A stretch of DNA of 64,000 nt from Sphingomonas azotifigens NBRC 15497. GTDB taxonomy: Bacteria; Pseudomonadota; Alphaproteobacteria; Sphingomonadales; Sphingomonadaceae. Positions within the stretch are counted from its first letter, which is position 1. The number at the start of each line of letters is the position of its first letter. The notes beneath the pieces are model-generated. The model saw nothing but the letters and a program-made list of their open reading frames with translations. It made no database searches and was not told where the DNA came from. The stretch lies in contig NZ_BCTR01000012.1 of NCBI RefSeq assembly GCF_002091475.1, positions 143,131-207,130 on the forward strand, in the 5' to 3' direction. Below, piece by piece: positions 25,898-34,354 of the stretch. The position numbers and the translations under genes are program-made.

Positions 25898-26857
25898 ATG
25901 CGGCTCGGATTGATCGCGATCGGCAGCGTTTTGTTGTCGATGCCGGCGCTGGCGCAGGAAGCGTCTAAGGCCGACGCCCCCAAGTCCGCAACCGCTGGCG
26001 CGCTGCCGAAGCCGAACACCGCTGCCGATCCCATCGTGGTGACGACGCTGAAGGCACCGGATCGCGCCACCGTTCGCAACCTGGTCCAGGCAATTACGCC
26101 AGTGGTGCCCTTTGAAGAGCCACTGCCGCGGTTCGACGCGCCGGTCTGTTTTGCTTCGACCGGGCTGGACCGGCCGACCATGGAACGGATTGGCGATCGC
26201 CTGGCCGAGAATGCGATGCTGGCAGGGCTCCAGCTGGCGGGTTCCGGTTGCAAGCCGAACGTGGCGATCCTGTTCGTCAACGACGTCGACCGGGCTGTGA
26301 AGATGCTGCTCGCGCGCCGCTGGTGGCTGTTCGGCGACAGGCTGCCCGCCGAAGTCCGCACGATCACCCACGAAGCAGGACCGGTCCGCGCATGGAGCAA
26401 CAGCGAGTTGCGCAGTGCCCAGGGGATGCCGCGCGGCGAAGCCGTGCTGGCCAAGAACCTGCCGGTCAACGAGGGCGTCGTCATGTCCAGCCCCACGGCC
26501 TCGCGAATCGAGGCGCGCGTACAGCGCGACATGCTGGTGTCGATCGTGCTGGTCGAACGCGCGGCCGTGATCGGCAAGACGACGACGCAAGTCGCCGACT
26601 ATCTGTCCATGCGCACCTTGGCCGTCATCCGGCCCAATCATGCCAGCGGACGGGATTCCATCCTCACGCTGTTCGATGCCGACATGACCGAGCCACCGGA
26701 GGCGCTCACCGTGTTCGACCGCGGGTATCTGAAGGGCCTCTATGCGGGAAATGCGAACCAATATGCCGCACTGAAGATCGGCAAGATCACCCGCACCATC
26801 CTCGCAGGCGCCCCGCCCCGGGTTCCTGCCGTTACCGCTCGGGAACACCCCGAATAG
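25898..26857 (+). CDS. Secreted protein of unknown function, tandem paralogue 1
   Basis: A 319-residue protein not assigned to a family. A signal peptide is clear (MRLGLIAIGSVLLSMPALAQ). After a Lys/Ala/Pro-rich linker comes DPIVVTTLKAPDRATV, resembling the TonB-box-like start of sphingomonad receptors, although no barrel follows. The folded region has one cysteine in PVCFAS and another in GCKPNV, likely a disulfide, then RRWWLFGDRLP and GPVRAWSNSELRS. The next gene encodes a strongly related protein of similar length and the same motif order. It probably acts in the periplasm or outer envelope; no catalytic pattern could be named. Confidence 0.8.
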   Translation: MRLGLIAIGSVLLSMPALAQEASKADAPKSATAGALPKPNTAADPIVVTTLKAPDRATVRNLVQAITPVVPFEEPLPRFDAPVCFASTGLDRPTMERIGDRLAENAMLAGLQLAGSGCKPNVAILFVNDVDRAVKMLLARRWWLFGDRLPAEVRTITHEAGPVRAWSNSELRSAQGMPRGEAVLAKNLPVNEGVVMSSPTASRIEARVQRDMLVSIVLVERAAVIGKTTTQVADYLSMRTLAVIRPNHASGRDSILTLFDADMTEPPEALTVFDRGYLKGLYAGNANQYAALKIGKITRTILAGAPPRVPAVTAREHPE

Positions 26858-27002
26858 CGGGGCGGCTACGAACACGGTGATGCGACTGTGCGTCGGGGCG
26901 ACGGCGTGACCACCCTAAGTGCCACCCGACGGAGGACCTCCATTTTTCTTCGCGATTCCCGCGCGCTGTGGCACAATCCGGACAGGCTATGGGAAGAATG
27001 CG

Positions 27003-27908
27003 ATGCGCGTTTTGCCTCTGGTAGTGCCAGTTGCCCTGATGCTCGCCGGTTCGGCGCTGGCGCAGCAGGCGCCGCAGGAAGGCACCCCGCCGCCAGTCAA
27101 GCCACAAAGCGGGGGTACCGGCGATCCCATCATCGTCACCGGGCGACCGCTGCCGCCAAAGGCCGAGATCCGATCGCTGACGCGCGCGATCGCCCCGCCT
27201 GACCTTTCCGACGAGCCGATGCCGCGTTTCAACGACTCCGTATGCTTCGGCAGCGGCGGTCTCGATCGTCCAGTCCTCGAGGCGATCGGCGATCGGCTCG
27301 CAGAAGATGCCGAACTGGCCGGACTGCGCCTGGCGGGCGATGGCTGCAAACCGAACGTCATCGTTCTGTTCGTCGACAATGTCGGCAGCGAGGTCGCCGC
27401 ACTGGTCCGGCGCAAATGGTGGGTATTCGGTGATCGGTCGCCCTCGGAGATCCGCACCATCGTCAACGAGAAGGGCCCGGTGCGCGCCTGGAGCAACAGC
27501 GAGACCCGCAGTCGCGATGGCGACCGGATCGACAGCCACGGGGTGCTGCGCGTGCCGATCGCATCGAGAATCGTCACGCCGGTCCGCCGCGATGTGCTCG
27601 CGTCGGTGGTGCTGGTCGAACGCGCTGCCGTGCTCGGCAAATCGCCGCGGCAGATCGGCGACTATGTAGCGATGCGCAGCCTCGCCGGTGTACGCCCGCC
27701 GCGCACAACCCGCGGGGAGACCATTCTCACCCTGTTCGATCCCGGCACCATCTCGCCCGCGTCCGAAATGACGCGCTTCGATCGCGGCTATCTGCGCGGC
27801 CTGTACAGCGGCGCCCCCAACACCCTGGCCTCGACCACCCAAGGCAAGATCGTCCGCGAGATCCTGAAACCGAACGACAAGGATCCCGCGGGCGCTGCTC
27901 CCAGGTAA
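27003..27908 (+). CDS. Secreted protein of unknown function, tandem paralogue 2
   Basis: A 301-residue protein with signal peptide MRVLPLVVPVALMLAGSALAQ. It shares with the previous gene the motifs DPIIVTGRPLPPKAEI, PRFNDSVCFGSGGLDRP, AEDAELAGLRLAGDGCKPNV, RRKWWVFGDRSP, GPVRAWSNSETRS, VLVERAAVLGKS and FDRGYLRGLYSG. The conserved WW, two Cys and the GPVRAWSNSE block are candidate functional sites. The gap to the first copy is about 145 bases, with a possible ribosome site GGGAAGA before the ATG; a longer in-frame reading from 26919 lacks a signal peptide at its N terminus. It converges with the metallo-beta-lactamase gene. Confidence 0.8.
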   Translation: MRVLPLVVPVALMLAGSALAQQAPQEGTPPPVKPQSGGTGDPIIVTGRPLPPKAEIRSLTRAIAPPDLSDEPMPRFNDSVCFGSGGLDRPVLEAIGDRLAEDAELAGLRLAGDGCKPNVIVLFVDNVGSEVAALVRRKWWVFGDRSPSEIRTIVNEKGPVRAWSNSETRSRDGDRIDSHGVLRVPIASRIVTPVRRDVLASVVLVERAAVLGKSPRQIGDYVAMRSLAGVRPPRTTRGETILTLFDPGTISPASEMTRFDRGYLRGLYSGAPNTLASTTQGKIVREILKPNDKDPAGAAPR

Positions 27909-27920
27909 GGCGCTGCCGCC

Positions 27921-28766
27921 TCAGCGTGCGGCTGCCTCGAACGCCTTTTGTGCGGCATCCAGCCGGCGGCCAAGCTCGCCGGGATCGACGAATGCCTCGG
28001 CATCGCCAGCAAGCTGCTTGGCGCGCTTGGCCGCAAGATCGAACTGCTCGGCATGAAAGGCGAGGAACACGTCCGCCTGGGTTGCGCGCAGCTTGGCAAA
28101 GGTCGCGTGGAAATCGGCCGGCGCCGCGTCATAGCCATGGCCCGGGGTCAACGGCTGGTCGGCAACACTGAGGCTGCAGGCAAACAACACCGTCAGGCTG
28201 TCGCCACCCGAGGGCACCTGCATCGTGAAGCTGGTGCAGCCCTTGGTATGGCCCGGCGTGAGATGCGCGACGAGCGTGTTGGTGCCGAGACGGATCTCCT
28301 CGCCGTCCTTCAGCTGCGCATCCACCTTCACCGGCGGGGCGGCGATGGTGATGTCCGGGCGATAATCCGCCCGCCCTGCCTCCAGCGCGGGTGTGTCCGC
28401 GGCGCTCGCCAGCAGCCGCGCGCCGGTGCGGCGCTTGAGCTCGGCAAGGCCGCCTTCATGATCCCAGTGCGCGTGGTTGATCAGCAGGATCTTCACGTCG
28501 GTGAGCTTGAAGCCGAGCTTCTCGATATTGGCGGCGATCAGCGGCGCGCTTTCCGGCATGCCGCCGTCGATCAGGATGTGCCCCTGCGGGCTCGTGATCA
28601 GATAGGCGGCGATGCCGGTCGTCCCGACATAATGGACGTTGCCGAGGATCCGGAACGGCGCCATCGGCTGGTTCCACTCGGCGCGTACCTTGGCCCAGTC
28701 GGTACTTTGGGCCAGCGCCGGGGAGGCGAGGCCAAGTGCCGAGGCCGCAAGCAGAATCCGGATCAT
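27921..28766 (-). CDS. Subclass B3-type metallo-beta-lactamase
   Basis: A 281-residue periplasmic protein with a signal peptide ending ASPALAQ at about residue 20. The zinc ligands fit subclass B3: LLINHAHWDHEGGLAELKRR gives H98, H100, D102 and H103, TPGHTKGCTSF gives H173 and AFHAEQF gives H238. GIAAYLITSPQGHILIDGG and the segment TGARLLASAADTP also resemble B3 enzymes such as L1 or FEZ. B3 enzymes hydrolyse beta-lactams including carbapenems, but activity cannot be judged from sequence. The ATG overlaps the comEC stop by four bases, so it is translated with comEC. It could also serve a housekeeping esterase-like role. Confidence 0.85.
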   Translation of the reverse strand: MIRILLAASALGLASPALAQSTDWAKVRAEWNQPMAPFRILGNVHYVGTTGIAAYLITSPQGHILIDGGMPESAPLIAANIEKLGFKLTDVKILLINHAHWDHEGGLAELKRRTGARLLASAADTPALEAGRADYRPDITIAAPPVKVDAQLKDGEEIRLGTNTLVAHLTPGHTKGCTSFTMQVPSGGDSLTVLFACSLSVADQPLTPGHGYDAAPADFHATFAKLRATQADVFLAFHAEQFDLAAKRAKQLAGDAEAFVDPGELGRRLDAAQKAFEAAAR

Positions 28767-30877
28767 CGTCGATCTCCCTTCGCGGCGCTGAATGGCGGCT
28801 CGACGGTGGGCGGGTCAAGCCACGGATGATGCCCCGCCTCACGCACGGTGCGAATGCTTCCGCCCGCGAAGGTGATCGCGACGCCGCCGGTCCGCGCCAG
28901 CACCGCGCGATCGAGCCGCAGCCAGCGGGGGTGGCAGGCGCGCGGTAGCCGCCGGTCGCTCACCACCACATCGCTGACGGCGCAGACCTCCACCAGTTGG
29001 CGCCATGCCACCGGATAGGCGCTCCGGGTTGCCGCTACCCGCCACTGCCGCCCGCCCTGCACGATGTCCGCCATGCATAGATCGACGCTGCACCGCGCAT
29101 CGGGCCGTTCGGCGAGCGCAGCCAGTGCCTCCGGCTCCACGCCGCCATTCTCGCCCAGCACCTGTCGGGTAAAATCGCCCGCACGATCGCGCAGCAGGGC
29201 GAAGCTGCCGTCGGTCATCCGCAGCGCGACATGGCGGCCGTCGCCGGTCACCAGCAGGTCCGGGCCGGGCGTCGCCAGCGCCCAGATCGCACCGGCGACC
29301 AGCGGCACCACACCCGCCAGCCGCACCCGCGTCCGCCACAGCCCGAGCCAGAGCCCGCCCAGCACCATGCAGGCAAAGGCGCCGGCGGGCATCACTGGTA
29401 GCGCGGCGACCGATCCGGGCGCGCTCCCTGCCGTGTGGGCGATCCACAGCAGCACCGCCATCGCCTTGGCGGTCAGCCACCAGAACGGCGCGCCCAGGCC
29501 CACCAGATCGGCTACCAGTGCCAGCGCCTCCAGTGGCATCACCACGAAGGTGGTCAGCGGGATCGCCGCAATATTGGCAACCGCGCCGTACACCCCGCCC
29601 TTGTGGAAGTGGAACAGCCCGATCGGCATCAGCGCCAGTTCGACAAGAATGCCGGTGAGCAGCAGCGACCCCGCCTCGCGTGCAACCCGTCGCGCAACCC
29701 CCTCCTCACGCGCCTCGAACCAGTGGTGCATGTGCGGGCTCTCGTGCAGCGCAACGATCGCGGCGACAGCGGTGAAGCTCAGCTGGAAGCTGGGGCCGGC
29801 CAGCGCCTCCGGCCAGAGCAGCAGCACCACCATCGCGCCGGCTGCGACCAGCCGCAGGGTCAGTGCCTCGCGCCCCAGGCTCAGCGCCACCAGCACCAGC
29901 AACGCGGCGACGCAGGACCGGATCGTCGGCACCTGCCCCCCGGTCAGCCAGGTATAGCCGATCGCCGCCAACGCCCCCGCGCCCGCCGCGACCAGCGGCA
30001 GCTGCACCCTCAGCGCCAGCCAGGGGCTGAGCGCGAGCAGGCGGAGCACCACCAGCATCGTCGCGCCGGTGACGGCGGTTACGTGCAAGCCGCTGACCGA
30101 GAGCAGATGGGCGAGCCCCGCCCGCCGCATCGCCTCGCTGTCGTCCTCGGTGATCGCCCCCTCGTCGCCGGTCGCCAATGCGCTGGCGATGCCCCCGGCA
30201 CTCCCGGGCAGCTTCGCCTCGATATGTGCCGACAGCGCCGCGCGCAGATCCTGCCCTGCTCTGGGGGGCGGGCGGCGCAACGTCACCACGTCCAGTGCCT
30301 TGCCGGTCGCACCGATCCCGTCGAACCAGGCGACTCGACGAAAATCATAGGCGCCGGGTACCGAGGGGCCCGGCGGCGGCAGCAGGCGGGCCCGCAGCGC
30401 CACCCGCGCACCAACGCCGATCCCGCTCGGCACCGCAGCCACATCGACATTCACCCGCACCCGCGGCGGCAGGTCCGCCCGCGCGATGGGGGCGAGCACC
30501 AGCCGCACCAGGCCGCGCGCCGAAAGGCTGTCGACCCGCAGTACCTCCGCCTCGAACGTCACGATCGTCGGTCGTGCGAGCACCGGTGCCGAAACGCTCT
30601 CGGCACGCCACCAGATCGCACCACACCCCGCCGCTAACAGCAGGCCGGCGAGCAGCACGACTCTTCCCGATCGGCCTGGCAGTACAGCCCCGGATGCCGC
30701 TACGCCCAGCGCGCCGACCAAGAAGCCGACCCACTGCCGGGCATCATCGAGCACGAACCAGGCGGTGATCCCCGCCCCGAAGGCCACCGGCAACCAGAGC
30801 GGCAATTGGCCCCGTTCCGCTTCCAGCCAAGGCTCGATCACCCCCCGCCCCTTGGGGAATCCCCACCCTGCCCCCAT
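28763..30877 (-). CDS. comEC: ComEC/Rec2 family DNA-uptake channel protein
   Basis: A 704-residue membrane protein. An N-terminal DUF4131-like region with several membrane segments and a soluble insert (FEAEVLRVDSLSARG) is followed by the Competence domain with HLLSVSGLHVTAVTGATML, AAIGYTWLTGGQVPTIRSCV and GPSFQLSFTAVAA. The C-terminal 170 residues lack the metal motif HxHxDH, so the usual nuclease-like beta-lactamase domain is absent or degenerate, as in many alphaproteobacteria. The protein likely carries single-stranded DNA across the inner membrane. Start sites at ATG 30877 or GTG 30841 are both possible. It is divergent from gltX. Confidence 0.88.
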   Translation of the reverse strand: MGAGWGFPKGRGVIEPWLEAERGQLPLWLPVAFGAGITAWFVLDDARQWVGFLVGALGVAASGAVLPGRSGRVVLLAGLLLAAGCGAIWWRAESVSAPVLARPTIVTFEAEVLRVDSLSARGLVRLVLAPIARADLPPRVRVNVDVAAVPSGIGVGARVALRARLLPPPGPSVPGAYDFRRVAWFDGIGATGKALDVVTLRRPPPRAGQDLRAALSAHIEAKLPGSAGGIASALATGDEGAITEDDSEAMRRAGLAHLLSVSGLHVTAVTGATMLVVLRLLALSPWLALRVQLPLVAAGAGALAAIGYTWLTGGQVPTIRSCVAALLVLVALSLGREALTLRLVAAGAMVVLLLWPEALAGPSFQLSFTAVAAIVALHESPHMHHWFEAREEGVARRVAREAGSLLLTGILVELALMPIGLFHFHKGGVYGAVANIAAIPLTTFVVMPLEALALVADLVGLGAPFWWLTAKAMAVLLWIAHTAGSAPGSVAALPVMPAGAFACMVLGGLWLGLWRTRVRLAGVVPLVAGAIWALATPGPDLLVTGDGRHVALRMTDGSFALLRDRAGDFTRQVLGENGGVEPEALAALAERPDARCSVDLCMADIVQGGRQWRVAATRSAYPVAWRQLVEVCAVSDVVVSDRRLPRACHPRWLRLDRAVLARTGGVAITFAGGSIRTVREAGHHPWLDPPTVEPPFSAAKGDRR

Positions 30878-30956
30878 TTGAAGGCCCGGAAACCCCGTGC
30901 TAGGGGCCGCGGCGGCTGAACTGGCCATTGAGACAACAGACTGGGAGCATGCGCGC

Positions 30957-32381
30957 TTGAGCGCAACACAAGAAACCACCCCCGCCAAGCCCGTCGTCAC
31001 GCGCTTCGCCCCCTCGCCGACCGGCTTCCTCCATATCGGCGGGGCGCGCACCGCGCTGTTCAACATGCTGTTCGCCCGCCACCATGGCGGAACGTTCCTG
31101 CTGCGCATCGAGGATACCGATCGCGCGCGCTCGACCCAGCCCGCGATCGAGGCGATCCTCGACGGCCTGCGCTGGCTCGGGCTCGATTGGGACGGCGACG
31201 AAGTCTATCAGTTTGCCCGCGCCGCCCGCCATGCGGAAGTAGCGAACGCGATGATCGCGCGGGGTGCGGCCTATCGCTGCTACCTGACGCAGGACGAACT
31301 CGCCGCGATGCGCGCCGAGGCTGAAGCCGCGAAGAAGCCGCTGCGCATCCGCTCGCCCTGGCGCGACCGCACCGATGGCGATCCCGCCATCCCGCACGTC
31401 GTCCGCCTCAAGGCGCCCACCGAGGGCGCGGTGACGATCCGCGACCATGTCCAGGGCGAGGTGACCGTGCAGAATGCCGAGATCGACGATCTCGTGCTGC
31501 TGCGCTCGGACGGCACGCCGACCTACATGCTGGCCGTGGTCGTCGACGACAACGACATGGGCGTCACCCATGTCATCCGCGGCGACGACCATCTCAACAA
31601 CGCCTTCCGCCAGCTGCCGATCTATCGCGCGATGGGCTGGGACGAGCCGGAATACGCGCATATCCCGCTGATCCACGGTGCGGACGGTGCCAAGCTCTCC
31701 AAGCGCCACGGGGCGCTCGGCGTCGATGCCTATCGCGACGAACTCGGCCTGCTGCCGGAGGCGGTGTTCAACTATCTCCTCCGCCTCGGCTGGGGGCATG
31801 GCGACGACGAGATCATCAGCCGCGCGCAGGCGATCGAATGGTTCGATCTGGCGGGTGTCGGCAAGTCGCCAAGCCGGTTCGACCTGAAGAAGCTCGAGAA
31901 CCTCAATGGTCACTATATCCGCCAGTCGGACGATGCGCGACTGGCCGATCTGGTCGCTGCGCGCCTGCCGTTCGAAGCCAGCGACTCGCAGGTTGACCTT
32001 CTGCGCCGCAGCATGGCTGCGCTGAAGCCGCGTGCCGCCAATCTCCTCGAACTTGCGGATGGTGCAGGCTTTCTTTTTCGCACTCGCCCACTGGAAATGG
32101 ACGAGGGTGCGGCCGCTCTGCTAGAGGGCGATGCGCGCACCCTGCTCGCCCGTTTACACACCGCGCTTGACGGATTGGTAACGTGGGATACGGAGGCGCT
32201 CGAAGCGGCGGTACGCACCGTCGCGGACGACGCGGGCGTGAAGCTCGGCAATCTGGCGCAGCCGCTGCGTGCGGCGTTAACCGGCCGCCGAACTTCTCCG
32301 GGTATCTTCGATGTCCTGGCGCTGCTGGGACGCGAGGAAAGCCTCGCCCGCATCGCGGATCAGATGCGTACGCCCGCCTGA
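30957..32381 (+). CDS. gltX: Glutamyl-tRNA synthetase
   Basis: A 474-residue class I aminoacyl-tRNA synthetase that charges tRNA-Glu, and possibly tRNA-Gln in organisms using the amidotransferase route. The HIGH-type motif is in [19 protein letters not shown], followed by [25 protein letters not shown] and the KMSKS-type [11 protein letters not shown]. The start is read as TTG, before [20 protein letters not shown], because the conserved N terminus begins shortly after and GGGAG precedes it; a longer TTG or GTG reading is possible but unlikely. gltA follows 28 bases later. Confidence 0.95.
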   Translation: MSATQETTPAKPVVTRFAPSPTGFLHIGGARTALFNMLFARHHGGTFLLRIEDTDRARSTQPAIEAILDGLRWLGLDWDGDEVYQFARAARHAEVANAMIARGAAYRCYLTQDELAAMRAEAEAAKKPLRIRSPWRDRTDGDPAIPHVVRLKAPTEGAVTIRDHVQGEVTVQNAEIDDLVLLRSDGTPTYMLAVVVDDNDMGVTHVIRGDDHLNNAFRQLPIYRAMGWDEPEYAHIPLIHGADGAKLSKRHGALGVDAYRDELGLLPEAVFNYLLRLGWGHGDDEIISRAQAIEWFDLAGVGKSPSRFDLKKLENLNGHYIRQSDDARLADLVAARLPFEASDSQVDLLRRSMAALKPRAANLLELADGAGFLFRTRPLEMDEGAAALLEGDARTLLARLHTALDGLVTWDTEALEAAVRTVADDAGVKLGNLAQPLRAALTGRRTSPGIFDVLALLGREESLARIADQMRTPA

Positions 32382-32408
32382 AAACGGGTCGAAGGAAAGG
32401 ACGACTAC

Positions 32409-33692
32409 ATGAGCGATACCGCCAAACTGCAGATTGCGGGGAAAGACGTCGAATATCCCGTCCTGAAGGGCAGCACCGGGCCGGATGTCGTCGACATCCG
32501 CAAGCTCTATGCGCAGACCGGCGCCTTCACCTACGATCCGGGCTTCACCTCGACCGCGAGCTGCGAGTCGGGCCTGACCTTCATCGACGGCGACGAGGGC
32601 GTGCTGCTCCACCGCGGCTACCCGATCGGCCAGCTAGCCGAGAATTCGAGCTTCATGGAGGTCTCGTACCTGCTGCTCAACGGCGAGCTGCCGACGCAGG
32701 ACGAACTGACCAAGTTCGAGAACACCATCACCCGCCACACCATGCTGCACGAGCAGCTGGCGACCTTCTATCGCGGCTTCCGTCGCGACGCGCACCCGAT
32801 GGCGGTGATGTGCGGCGTCGTCGGCGCGCTTTCGGCCTTCTACCACGATTCGACCGACATCACCGATCCGCAGCAGCGCATGATCGCGTCGCACCGCCTG
32901 ATCGCCAAGATGCCCACGATCGCGGCGATGGCGTACAAGTACAGCGTCGGCCAGCCGTTCCTCTATCCGAAGAACGACCTGAGCTACACCGGTAACTTCC
33001 TGCGCATGACCTTCGGCGTTCCGGCCGAGGAATATGAAGTGAACCCGGTGGTGGAGAAGGCGCTCGACCGCATCTTCATCCTCCATGCCGATCACGAGCA
33101 GAACGCCTCGACCTCGACCGTGCGCCTTGCCGGTTCGTCGGGCGCCAATCCGTTCGCCTGCATCGCGGCCGGCATCGCCTGTCTGTGGGGCCCGGCGCAT
33201 GGCGGCGCCAACGAAGCGGCGCTCAACATGCTGCACGAGATCGGCCGTCCGGAGCGCATCCCCGAGTTCATCGCCCGTGCGAAGGACAAGAACGATCCGT
33301 TCCGCCTGATGGGCTTCGGCCACCGCGTGTACAAGAACTACGATCCGCGCGCGACCGTGATGCAGAAGACCGTGCGCGAAGTGTTCGCCTCGCTCAACGT
33401 TTCGGACCCCGTGTTCGAAGTGGCGCTGCAGCTCGAGGAAATGGCACTCAAGGACGACTATTTCGTCGAGAAGAAGCTGTTCCCGAACGTCGACTTCTAT
33501 TCGGGCGTGATCCTGTCGGCGATCGGCTTCCCGACGACGATGTTCACCGCGCTGTTCGCCCTGGCCCGCACCGTCGGCTGGGTGGCGCAGTGGAACGAAA
33601 TGATCTCGGATCCCGAGCAGAAGATCGGCCGTCCGCGCCAGCTCTATACCGGCCCGACGCAGCGCGACTACGTGCCCGTCAGCCAGCGCTGA
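32409..33692 (+). CDS. gltA: Citrate synthase (type II)
   Basis: A 427-residue citrate synthase, the entry enzyme of the TCA cycle, with the length and N-terminal beta domain of the large Gram-negative hexameric type ([20 protein letters not shown]). Catalytic residues appear in [15 protein letters not shown] (His), [15 protein letters not shown] (His) and [13 protein letters not shown] (Asp). The ATG is preceded by GAAAGGACG. It is likely co-transcribed with gltX, and a hairpin terminator follows the stop. Succinyl-CoA from the propionate operon enters the same cycle. Confidence 0.97.
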   Translation: MSDTAKLQIAGKDVEYPVLKGSTGPDVVDIRKLYAQTGAFTYDPGFTSTASCESGLTFIDGDEGVLLHRGYPIGQLAENSSFMEVSYLLLNGELPTQDELTKFENTITRHTMLHEQLATFYRGFRRDAHPMAVMCGVVGALSAFYHDSTDITDPQQRMIASHRLIAKMPTIAAMAYKYSVGQPFLYPKNDLSYTGNFLRMTFGVPAEEYEVNPVVEKALDRIFILHADHEQNASTSTVRLAGSSGANPFACIAAGIACLWGPAHGGANEAALNMLHEIGRPERIPEFIARAKDKNDPFRLMGFGHRVYKNYDPRATVMQKTVREVFASLNVSDPVFEVALQLEEMALKDDYFVEKKLFPNVDFYSGVILSAIGFPTTMFTALFALARTVGWVAQWNEMISDPEQKIGRPRQLYTGPTQRDYVPVSQR

Positions 33693-33734
33693 GCCTGACG
33701 CCCGGGTTCCTGCCCGGACAATCGCAGCAGAAAC

Positions 33735-33768
33735 AACGGCACCCCGCATCCGCGGTGGTGCCGTTTTT
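33735..33768 (+). terminator. Rho-independent terminator after gltA
   Basis: An inverted repeat starting AACGGCACC and ending GGTGCCGTT, with an inner CCGC/GCGG extension and one bulge, is followed by TTTTTCTTT. It begins 43 bases after the gltA stop and is the clearest intrinsic terminator in the window. Confidence 0.85.
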
Positions 33769-33847
33769 CTTTGCCCCGTCCCGTCTCCCCGGAGCGCTTT
33801 GATCCGGCTGGATTGACGCCGCCCGGGAAACATGGCTTGCACGCGGG

Positions 33848-34318
33848 ATGTCAGGGGAAACGCGTCTGGGCGCGCTCGCGCCGCTCGTGGGCTATCATTT
33901 GCGTCGCGCGTCGAGCGCCTTTGCAGCCGATTTCAGCGCGGCGATGGAGGGCAGCGGGCTGCGCCAAGTGCCGTTCGCGGTGCTGTCGATCGTCGCGGCC
34001 AATCCGGGCATCAACCAGGGCGCGGCGGGGCGGATGCTCGGCATCAAGCGCGCCAACATGGTCGCGCTGATCAACGACTTGGTCGACAAGCAGCTCGTCG
34101 AGCGTGGGGTCGACGCCAGCGATCGGCGCGCCTTCGCGCTCACCGTGACCAAGGCGGGCACCGCGGCGCTAGCGGACGCGGTAGCGCGGATCGAGGCGCA
34201 CGAGCACCGCATGCTCGACGATCTCAGTATCGAGGAACGCACGCTGCTGCTCGACCTGCTCGGCCGCATCGAGCGCCGCAGCCCGGCGCCCGAAAGCGAC
34301 GAGAACGGCGAGGCCTGA
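33848..34318 (+). CDS. MarR-family transcriptional regulator
   Basis: A 156-residue winged-helix regulator. The DNA-binding part covers about residues 35-105: FAVLSIVAANPGINQGAAGR, then MLGIKRANMVALINDLVDKQ and the wing RGVDASDRRAFALTVTKAG; helices at both ends form the dimer interface. The ligand is unknown. It is downstream of the gltA terminator, so it likely has its own promoter in the 150-base gap, and converges with the TonB receptor gene across a 32-base palindrome. Its targets are not evident from position. Confidence 0.9.
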   Translation: MSGETRLGALAPLVGYHLRRASSAFAADFSAAMEGSGLRQVPFAVLSIVAANPGINQGAAGRMLGIKRANMVALINDLVDKQLVERGVDASDRRAFALTVTKAGTAALADAVARIEAHEHRMLDDLSIEERTLLLDLLGRIERRSPAPESDENGEA

Positions 34319-34321
34319 GGC

Positions 34322-34353
34322 AGGCGGCCGGCGCGGCGCCGCGCCGGCCGCCT
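34322..34353. terminator. 32-bp perfect palindrome between convergent genes
   Basis: The left half AGGCGGCCGGCGCGGC is the exact reverse complement of the right half GCCGCGCCGGCCGCCT, with no loop or mismatch. It lies between the MarR stop at 34318 and the receptor stop at 34355, so it probably acts as a bidirectional terminator or mRNA 3' end stabiliser. It has no T tract. Confidence 0.65.
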
Positions 34354-34354
34354 C

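Noticed and set aside
28763..30877. comEC and metallo-beta-lactamase as one gene split by a frameshift
   Set aside because: The downstream protein has its own signal peptide and full B3 length and resembles B3 enzymes, not the ComEC C-terminal domain.
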